Shown here: one piece after another, positions 36,033-41,601 of the stretch
Position numbering within the stretch: the stretch's first letter is position 1
Layout: each line of letters starts with the position of its first letter
Assembly (NCBI GenBank): GCA_045504435.1
Contig: JBEULC010000008.1
Span: 1-41,601, forward strand
From: JBEULC01 sp045504435
GTDB lineage: Bacteria > Pseudomonadota > Alphaproteobacteria > WRAU01 > Hepatincolaceae
Direction of reading: 5' to 3'
DNA: 41,601 bases
The notes under the pieces: generated by a model
What the model was told of the DNA's origin: nothing
Databases searched by the model: none
Seen by the model: only the letters and a program-made list of their open reading frames with translations
Made by a program: the position numbers and the translations under genes

Positions 36033-36227
36033 AAAATTGTTACATTAAGGACCAAAGAAATTTTAGAAAATAACATAAGTAAAATTTCAGCAAAAAAAGC
36101 AAGTGCTAAACAAGACTCAGAGGTTAAAGCACTAGCTATTGCTAAGGCACTTAGGGCTAATTTAAAAAAAAGAAAGTTGCAAAAAGAGTTGCGCAATAAA
36201 CAAAATTTAAATAAAAATAATTCTTAA
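35985..36227 (+). CDS. Small basic protein upstream of murA
   Basis: Up to 80 residues. The trustworthy part is the C-terminal half: SEVKALAIAKALRANLKKRKLQKELRNK, a charged helix resembling the ALRxNLKRRKxQ ending of small conserved alphaproteobacterial proteins of unknown function. The start is uncertain: GTG 35985 lies in a tandem repeat and has no binding site, and no other ATG, GTG or TTG is in frame. TTAAGG at 36045-36050 is nine bases from ATT 36060, which would give 55 residues from SD-supported ATT initiation. Same direction as murA, 63 bases before it. Confidence 0.55.
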   Translation: MLFFRKISLHKCYFLGKIVTLRTKEILENNISKISAKKASAKQDSEVKALAIAKALRANLKKRKLQKELRNKQNLNKNNS

Positions 36228-36290
36228 ATTTATAAGTAGCTTTTTAAGCAAATTAGATAAATTAAGGAGATAAAGGTATAAGGAGTTTAT

Positions 36291-37559
36291 TTGGAAAAAA
36301 TTAAAATTATTGGCGGTTATCCCTTACGTGGGTATATAAAGATTCAAGGGGCAAAAAATTCCGCCTTACCTTTAGCCACTGCCGCCTTATTAAGTGATGA
36401 GGGTCTAACTTTATATAATGTACCACACCTTTTAGATATGGAAATTTTGTTTAATATTCTTAGAGAGTTAAATGCGGAAGTAGATTTTCTAGAAGATGGT
36501 ACTGCTTTAATTAGAACACAAAATGTAAATAAATATACAGCCTCCTATGAATTAGCTAACCAAATGAGAGCCTCAGTTCTTATATTAGGACCTTTGCTTA
36601 GCAAATTTCATGCAGCTAAAGTTCCCTTACCTGGAGGGTGTTCTATTGGGGCCAGACCAGTTGATATGCATATTACAGCTTTGCAGCAAATGGGAGCTAA
36701 CATTGTTTTAGAACATGGTCATATAGTTGCAACTTGTAATGGGGGGTTATATGGGGCTGCTATTAATTTTGATAAAGTCTCTGTAGGAGCAACCGAAAAC
36801 ATTATGATGGCAGCTTGTTTAGCTAAAGGGATAACTACTATTAATAATGCAGCTTTAGAGCCTGAAATTGTGGACTTAGCCAATTGCTTAACCAAAATGG
36901 GCGCTAAAATTAAAGGCGCAGGTACTTCTTTAATTGAAATTATAGGGGTTAATAGCTTAAAAAAAGCTGAATATACGGTGATGGCCGATAGAATTGAAGC
37001 TGGGAGTTATGCTATTGCCACCTTAGCTACTAAAGGTCATTGTGTTTTAGAAAATGTGGATACAGCTATTTTTGGAGATTTTTTAGACTATTTAAGAAGA
37101 GCCGGTGGAGAAGTAAATGTTAGTAAACCTTTTACCCTTGAGATTAGCTATAAAGATGATATAATCCCATTAGATGTAAAAACTGCTTCTTTCCCTAATT
37201 TTCCTACTGACTTGCAAGCCCCTTGGATGACGTTAATGTGTTTAGCCGCAGGCAAATCGCATATCCAAGAAAATATTTTTGAAAATAGATTTGGTCATGT
37301 TCCTGAATTAATTAGAATGGGAGCTAACATTGAAATTAGAGCTCATAATATGGCTGTTATTAAAGGAGTTAAGGAGTTTAGTTCAGCAGAGGTGAAATCC
37401 ACAGATTTAAGAGCTGCCTTTGCTTTAATTATAGCTGGATTAACAGCTAAAGGTGAAACTACGGTAACTAAACTTCATCATCTTGATAGAGGTTATGTAA
37501 ATACAGTAGGAAATTTAGTTAAATTGGGTGCAAATATTAAAAGAGGAGTAAATATTTAA
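36291..37559 (+). CDS. murA: UDP-N-acetylglucosamine 1-carboxyvinyltransferase
   Basis: First committed step of peptidoglycan precursor synthesis, adding enolpyruvate to UDP-GlcNAc in the cytosol. 422 residues. Substrate-binding Lys22-Asn23 in GAKNSALPLA and catalytic Cys117 in PGGCSIGARPVDMH, so the protein should be fosfomycin-sensitive at the active site. The start is TTG with AAGGAG five bases upstream. Its stop TAA shares a base with the ATG of infA (TAATG), a typical translational coupling. Confidence 0.97.
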   Translation: MEKIKIIGGYPLRGYIKIQGAKNSALPLATAALLSDEGLTLYNVPHLLDMEILFNILRELNAEVDFLEDGTALIRTQNVNKYTASYELANQMRASVLILGPLLSKFHAAKVPLPGGCSIGARPVDMHITALQQMGANIVLEHGHIVATCNGGLYGAAINFDKVSVGATENIMMAACLAKGITTINNAALEPEIVDLANCLTKMGAKIKGAGTSLIEIIGVNSLKKAEYTVMADRIEAGSYAIATLATKGHCVLENVDTAIFGDFLDYLRRAGGEVNVSKPFTLEISYKDDIIPLDVKTASFPNFPTDLQAPWMTLMCLAAGKSHIQENIFENRFGHVPELIRMGANIEIRAHNMAVIKGVKEFSSAEVKSTDLRAAFALIIAGLTAKGETTVTKLHHLDRGYVNTVGNLVKLGANIKRGVNI

Positions 37560-37975
37560 TGATCACTGAAGATTCAGATATTAAAAAAAATAACAAAGAG
37601 GGAGATCTAGCAAAAACTACCGCTCAAAGTAAAATTAATTCATCTACCAGCACAGCAGATAAAAACCAAGGTGAACAAAGCTCTGCTACTGAAGAAACCT
37701 TAGAAAATTCTTTAGGAATGAAAATTGAGGGAGACATTGTGGCTTGCTCAGGAGAGGTAATTGAGGTTTTACCAGCTACTAAATTTAAGGTGCAGCTTAT
37801 AGGAGGAGCTATAATTTTAGCTCATACTTCAGGAAAAATGAGAAAAAATCGTATTAAAGTTTTAAAACATGATACCGTTAATGTGGAAATTAGTTTATCT
37901 GATTATCCTAATTTAAAAAATAAAAATTCCACAAAATTAGTAAACGGCAGAATAATTTTCAGAAATAAAAAATAA
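37559..37975 (+). CDS. infA: Translation initiation factor IF-1 with N-terminal extension
   Basis: IF-1 occupies the ribosomal A site during initiation. The S1-like OB fold is in residues 54-138: KIEGDIVACSGEVIEVLP, FKVQL, the highly conserved HTSGKMRKNRIKVL and GRIIFR. Normal IF-1 is about 72 residues; here about 53 Ser/Thr/Asn/Glu-rich residues precede it and about 10 residues (PNLKNKNSTK) are inserted before the last strand. The ATG at 37559 overlaps the murA stop, which favours the long form; an internal ATG at 37718 would give the standard protein but its AGGA is directly adjacent. Confidence 0.9.
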   Translation: MITEDSDIKKNNKEGDLAKTTAQSKINSSTSTADKNQGEQSSATEETLENSLGMKIEGDIVACSGEVIEVLPATKFKVQLIGGAIILAHTSGKMRKNRIKVLKHDTVNVEISLSDYPNLKNKNSTKLVNGRIIFRNKK

Positions 37976-38112
37976 CTTATTAAATTAATTAAATACTTAC
38001 GTGCTTTAAAAATCCTAAATAATTTTTTGATTTTTTTAGCATGCTAAAGTAATAATTTTATCTTTAAGCAAATCATCCAATTTTTGATTTTTTTTCAGCT
38101 TCTATAATTTCC

Positions 38113-38140
38113 TTAAAAAACACATTAATATGTTTTTTAA
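38113..38140 (+). terminator. AT-rich hairpin with T-run after infA
   Basis: TTAAAAAACA (38113-38122) pairs perfectly with TGTTTTTTAA (38131-38140), 8-base loop. The T6 is in the stem itself, so termination strength is doubtful. Confidence 0.4.
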
Positions 38141-38190
38141 TTAGTTCTATGAAATACCAAGATGCATAAAAAATAATTATAGGCTTGATT

Positions 38191-38218
38191 TTAAATGATA
38201 AGCTAGTTTATCATTTAA
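38191..38218. repeat. 11-bp perfect inverted repeat upstream of maf
   Basis: TTAAATGATAA (38191-38201) with its complement (38208-38218), loop of six. About 50 bases before the maf start; operator or 5' hairpin possible. Confidence 0.45.
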
Positions 38219-38266
38219 TCATTTATAAGATAATTTTAATAAAAAATCTAGGAAAATAGCAAATTT

Positions 38267-38932
38267 ATGGAAAACTATTTAATTTTAGCCTCTAGTTCAC
38301 CAGGTAGAAAAGAGCTTTTGCAGAAGATAGGAATTACCCCCAACTTAATAATTGCTCCTAATATTTCTGAAGAGGTTAGAAAAGGAGAGGCTGCTTATGA
38401 ATATATAAAGCGCTTGGCCCAGGAAAAAGCTATGATCATATTTGATCCAAAAAATTTGCAAAGTTTAGGCACAAGTAATAAAAATATTATCTATATTATT
38501 GCCGCAGATACCACCGTGGTTAGAGGCAGCAAAATCATAGGCAAGGCCGAAAATGCTGAATCTGCTAAAGGAATTTTAAAGCTTCTTTCAGGCAATCGTC
38601 ATACTGTTTTAACAGCTTTTTGCGTGATTAAAGCCATTAAAATCGCCGATAAAAATGAGTATAAAATAGTTAATAAACCTATTATTAAAGTTAATAAAAG
38701 CACGGTATCAGTAAAAAAATTATCTGAGCAAGAAATTAATTGGTATCTTGAATCAGATCAATGGCAAGGCAAGGCAGGAGGTTATGAGGTTACAGGAATT
38801 TTTGAGCTGTTTATTAAGCAAATTAATGGCTCATTATCTAATATTATTGGTTTGCCTTTGCTTAGCATTTATAATAGCTTATTGGGGCTAGGTTATCCAT
38901 TTAATTATATTAAAGGTAGGGTAATTGATTAA
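38267..38932 (+). CDS. maf: Maf-family nucleoside triphosphate pyrophosphatase
   Basis: House-cleaning enzyme hydrolysing non-canonical or modified NTPs to NMPs. 221 residues with LASSSPGRKELL (the usual SxSPRR with the first Arg replaced by Gly), the catalytic AADTTV, the GKAEN segment, SGNRHTVLTA and the late KAGGYEVTG...GSLSNIIGLPL. About 15 residues more than usual lie before AADTTV. Which subgroup (dTTP/UTP or m7GTP) is not clear. Start is ATG without a strong binding site. Part of the conserved infA-maf-rng-yacG order. Confidence 0.9.
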   Translation: MENYLILASSSPGRKELLQKIGITPNLIIAPNISEEVRKGEAAYEYIKRLAQEKAMIIFDPKNLQSLGTSNKNIIYIIAADTTVVRGSKIIGKAENAESAKGILKLLSGNRHTVLTAFCVIKAIKIADKNEYKIVNKPIIKVNKSTVSVKKLSEQEINWYLESDQWQGKAGGYEVTGIFELFIKQINGSLSNIIGLPLLSIYNSLLGLGYPFNYIKGRVID

Positions 38933-38982
38933 ATAGTTAATAAAGCTAAAGCTTACAAAATAGATACTAAGGCGCAATTTTA

Positions 38983-40356
38983 ATGAATAAAAATTATATT
39001 CAATTAGTGGTAATTAAAACTAGTTTTTTGAAAGTTATATACAGAATAAAGAATTCTTTATTGCTCAATGTATTTACAGATGAGATGGCTTCTAATGTGG
39101 ATTTTTCTAATCCTAAATTAAACAGTATTTATTTAGCTAAAATTACTGAAAAAGCAGAGCAACTAGGTTGCTTTTTTATTAAGCTTGATGCAGCTAATAA
39201 TGGCTTAATAAAATTTCATAAAAACAATCAACATTTTATCTTAGGGCAAAAAATTTTAGTGCAAGTAATTAAAGAAGCAACTTTGCCTGCTAAATTATGT
39301 ATATGTAGCGATGATTTAACCCTTACAGGAGCGTTAGTAGTATATAAACCTAAAGGAAAAAATATTATTTTTAGTAAAAATCTTAGTTCTCAACAGCGTG
39401 AGGAAATTAAAGCGGAAGTGGTTTTTAAAGAAGGAGAAGGGTTAATTATTAGAAGCCTTTATAAGCACACTTTATTATCCTATTTAGTTGAGGAAATAAA
39501 GGAATTAAAGGAGAGGTATACTAGTTTTTTACAGCAACCTAATTTAGGATTAATTTATCAAACAAATATTTTAGAAAATATAATTTTAGGTAATTCAAAG
39601 CTATTACCGCAGCAAATTATTACCTCAGATTTAGAAGAAATTAAATTTATTAAAGAATTTAATCATAAATACCATTTTTTAAATATAGAACTATTATATT
39701 ACACTAAACCGCAAGATATTCTACAAGTTTATACTCTTGATGAGCAAGTAGAGATTGCTAATTCTAGAAAATATCAAGTAGATGATAATTTAAATTTAAT
39801 TTTTATAGAACATGAATCTTTTACTTATATTGATGTGGATTTTAAAGGCAATTCTTATATTAACAATACTAAAGAAGAAGCTTTTTACAAAAGTAATTTA
39901 AAACTATTGCCGATAATTTTTCAACAAATTATGGTTAGAAATTTATCTGGGCAAATTTTGATAGATGTATTAAAAATCACTAATAAACACTATAAAAATC
40001 ATATTGTGCAGGCCCTACAAGATATGTTTATAGTAGATGAAAATAAAACCTCGGTGTTAGGATTTTCTAATTTAGGTTTAATTGAGATCTCACGACAAAA
40101 GCTTAAAGATAGCTTAAGGACATACAATAACGATAGTTTTTATTTAACCGCTTTTTATTTTATTCACCAACTTAAAAGTATAATTAGTTTAGATCCTTTA
40201 GTTAAGTTTAATATACAAGCCAACAGTAATGAATTAAACTTACTAAAAAGGATTGCAGCCTATGATTTTCAACACCTTGAGGCTTGCTTATCTCAAAAAA
40301 TTACTTATACTATTAATGAGGATTTACATACTCCTACTTTTAACAAACTGCCGTAA
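38983..40356 (+). CDS. rng: Ribonuclease E/G family protein, divergent
   Basis: Endoribonuclease of RNA decay and rRNA maturation. 457 residues: S1-like domain early (NSIYLAKITEKAEQLGCFFIKL), then the RNase-H/DNase-I-like core. Metal ligands Asp284 (TYIDVD) and Asp328 (ILIDVL) are kept at the right spacing to match Asp303 and Asp346 of E. coli RNase E, but the Asn of IDxNS is Asp286 here. The segment GLIEISRQKL is present, yet the zinc-link CPxC that normally follows is absent, and the C-terminal small domain is poorly conserved. It sits between maf and yacG as expected. Activity is uncertain. Confidence 0.82.
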   Translation: MNKNYIQLVVIKTSFLKVIYRIKNSLLLNVFTDEMASNVDFSNPKLNSIYLAKITEKAEQLGCFFIKLDAANNGLIKFHKNNQHFILGQKILVQVIKEATLPAKLCICSDDLTLTGALVVYKPKGKNIIFSKNLSSQQREEIKAEVVFKEGEGLIIRSLYKHTLLSYLVEEIKELKERYTSFLQQPNLGLIYQTNILENIILGNSKLLPQQIITSDLEEIKFIKEFNHKYHFLNIELLYYTKPQDILQVYTLDEQVEIANSRKYQVDDNLNLIFIEHESFTYIDVDFKGNSYINNTKEEAFYKSNLKLLPIIFQQIMVRNLSGQILIDVLKITNKHYKNHIVQALQDMFIVDENKTSVLGFSNLGLIEISRQKLKDSLRTYNNDSFYLTAFYFIHQLKSIISLDPLVKFNIQANSNELNLLKRIAAYDFQHLEACLSQKITYTINEDLHTPTFNKLP

Positions 40357-40398
40357 ATATTTTTTGCTAAATTTGTAATATTTTTATAGGATGATAAA

Positions 40399-40599
40399 AT
40401 GCTTTGTCCAATTTGTAAACGTAATGCTGAGCAAAAATATGCGCCTTTTTGTAGCTTAAGATGCTCGCAATTAGATTTGTATAAGTGGTTTAATGAAGAA
40501 TATACCACGCCCGCTATAGAATTAGATGAAATAGAAATTGGGGAATTAGAAAATACTTTAGAGGAAAACCCTTTAGAAGAAAGTACAAATCATAAATAA
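40399..40599 (+). CDS. yacG: DNA gyrase inhibitor / zinc-binding protein YacG
   Basis: 66-residue zinc-finger protein. Cys3, Cys6, Cys18 and Cys22 (CPIC and FCSLRC) form the four-cysteine site, followed by the DLYKWFNEEY helix typical of the family and an acidic tail. E. coli YacG binds gyrase B and blocks DNA binding. ATG start 42 bases after rng; AGGATGAT precedes it. Confidence 0.92.
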   Translation: MLCPICKRNAEQKYAPFCSLRCSQLDLYKWFNEEYTTPAIELDEIEIGELENTLEENPLEESTNHK

Positions 40600-40690
40600 T
40601 AAAAAATAACTAGACATCCTTTTGTTTTCTTTTTATACTATGTTAGATATTTAGTTATACTAATTTTATTAGTAAATTTTTATTTAATTA

Positions 40691-40766
<76 letters not shown>

Positions 40767-40867
40767 TTTTATAGGCATAATTCTAGGAAAACCTTGAGTT
40801 TTTTAATTTAATCCCTTATTTATAAACCCTTGATATGCCTCACTCTTTACTATAGTAGAATATAGCG

Positions 40868-40886
40868 TGACACAAGTTTGACACAA
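40868..40886. repeat. Direct repeat TGACACAA beside the integrase end
   Basis: TGACACAA at 40868-40875 and again at 40879-40886, 11 bases apart (one helical turn), just past the integrase stop. May be part of an old attachment site. Confidence 0.45.
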
Positions 40887-40888
40887 TT

Positions 40889-41601
40889 TTATTTGGTCTT
40901 ACTTATTTGATTCTTTAAATCTTCAGTAATTAAATGGGCATAGATCTGCGTCATTTTTACATCACTATGACGCAACCATTTTGATACTCTGTATATATCC
41001 ATTAAATCATCTTGCCAACTAAACCATCCTTTAATCAACCAAGAGGCACAAGTATTGTGGAGATCATGTCATCTAAATTCTTTGCTTATATTTGCTTCTC
41101 CTAAAGTGCGTTTAGATTTAGCAAAATCAATAATTTTATTAAAAGGTTTTGGAAGATTTAAATTCCTACGTTCAAGTAAAATTTTTAAAGCAATCGGGGA
41201 TAAAGGTACACTTCCTGCTTAACCAGTTTTACTAGTTTTTATATAAATATCTTTATTTTCAAAATTTACCTCATTCCACATTAGACTTGTTTGTTCGCCT
41301 TTTCTTAAACCTGTTTCTATGGCAAATTTATGTAATCACGAAATTCTTTGTCTTGAGTATTTTGTAATTGCTTATATTCACTTTGAGTTAAAAAGGTTAT
41401 TTTTTTATCAAATTTAAAAGCTAAATCAAGGCCAACAAAAGGGTTATCAGTTATAAGCTCTTGTTTAATTCCTTCTTTATTGTAAAGAGAGAAATAAGAT
41501 GGCAATAAGAGATATAGGGCTTTAAAGTTAGTAATTTAGTATTTTATGCGGGATTTACTGGGATATAACGGGATTTAGCGGGATTTAATATAAGCAAAGT
41601 A
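40889..41601 (-). pseudogene. int: Tyrosine-type site-specific integrase, degraded
   Basis: Read on the minus strand, conserved phage-type integrase pieces appear in order: a core-binding part (41317-41520, NPFVGLDLAFKFDKKITFLT), then after a frameshift near 41325 the catalytic domain ETGLRKGE (Arg box I), KTG followed by TAA at 41219, VPLSPIALKIL, FR-TGA(41069)-HDLHN, ASWLIKGW, KWLRHSDVKMTQIYAHL with the nucleophile Tyr, and a terminal TAA at 40889. Two internal stops, one frameshift and loss of the second catalytic Arg (HDLR to HDLH) mean it is dead. The C-terminus faces tRNA-Phe. The N-terminus is not clearly within the window. Confidence 0.9.
41549..41588. repeat. Four tandem 10-bp repeats
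   Basis: Units at 41549, 41559, 41569 and 41579 follow the pattern [C/T]GGGATTTAN, the second with one extra change. They are phased at one helical turn and lie upstream of the integrase remnant, where arm-type recombinase sites are common. Confidence 0.75.

Larger units (their letters stand above)
37976..38266. other. Gene-free gap between infA and maf
   Basis: 291 bases without a plausible ORF. Contains a 14-base palindrome TTTAGCATGCTAAA at 38035-38048 and the two hairpins listed next. The infA-maf order is conserved in relatives, so a gap of this size is unusual for this compact window. Confidence 0.45.

Noticed and set aside
41069..41071. TGA at the Trp position of the integrase as a sign of TGA=Trp recoding
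   Set aside because: All intact genes here use TGG for Trp and dnaG ends with TGA; the integrase also has a TAA stop and a frameshift, so it is simply a pseudogene.
41549..41588. CRISPR array
   Set aside because: The 10-bp units are directly adjacent with no spacers, and there are no cas genes in the window.

Overview
The window is strongly AT-rich, with short intergenic gaps, a standard genetic code (Trp is TGG, and dnaG ends in TGA) and a Gram-negative envelope gene set (lipoproteins, LspA, elongasome, MurA). The gene orders dnaG-rpoD, lspA-DUF3035-M16-M16 and infA-maf-rng-yacG-tRNA-Phe are typical of Alphaproteobacteria. Together with the AT bias, decayed genes and absence of biosynthetic genes, this suggests a host-associated, reduced alphaproteobacterium of the Rickettsiales/Holosporales kind. 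That placement is inference from gene order and protein motifs, not from a tree.

Layout. 1-8.9 kb: the end of an unknown gene, an Lrp/AsnC regulator, trxB, uvrB, greA, then the dnaG-rpoD pair behind a promoter and hairpin region. 9-12 kb: a two-gene unit on the minus strand, a TcyP-type cystine importer and a CoA-disulfide-reductase-like flavoenzyme. 12-18 kb: a lipoprotein with a histone-like basic tail and a probable recent nonsense mutation, a HAD phosphatase, an RlmI-type rRNA methyltransferase, a short-chain dehydrogenase and EttA. 18.2-26.1 kb: ribF-ileS-lspA, a DUF3035 lipoprotein, and an active plus an inactive M16 peptidase; the second peptidase appears to start at ATT. 26.1-28.1 kb: a small PRD-like protein and about 1.2 kb of decayed coding sequence. 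28.1-33.5 kb, minus strand: the complete rod-shape operon mreB-mreC-mreD-mrdA-rodA, preceded by miaA. 34.7-40.6 kb: trmL, tRNA-Thr with a canonical promoter, a small basic ORF, murA, infA (with an N-terminal extension), maf, a degenerate RNase E/G and yacG. 40.7-41.6 kb: tRNA-Phe followed by a wrecked tyrosine integrase and a 10-bp repeat array, the scar of an integrated element.

Most of the window is housekeeping. I see no defence, secretion or biosynthetic system of a new type. The points most worth a second look are the apparent ATT initiation codon of the second M16 gene, the interrupted basic-tailed lipoprotein, the orphan PRD-like protein beside the decayed region, the cystine import/disulfide reductase pair, the extended IF-1, the RNase G without its zinc link, and the integrase remnant with its repeats. 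Translation starts look relaxed overall: several genes have TTG or GTG with a clear Shine-Dalgarno sequence.
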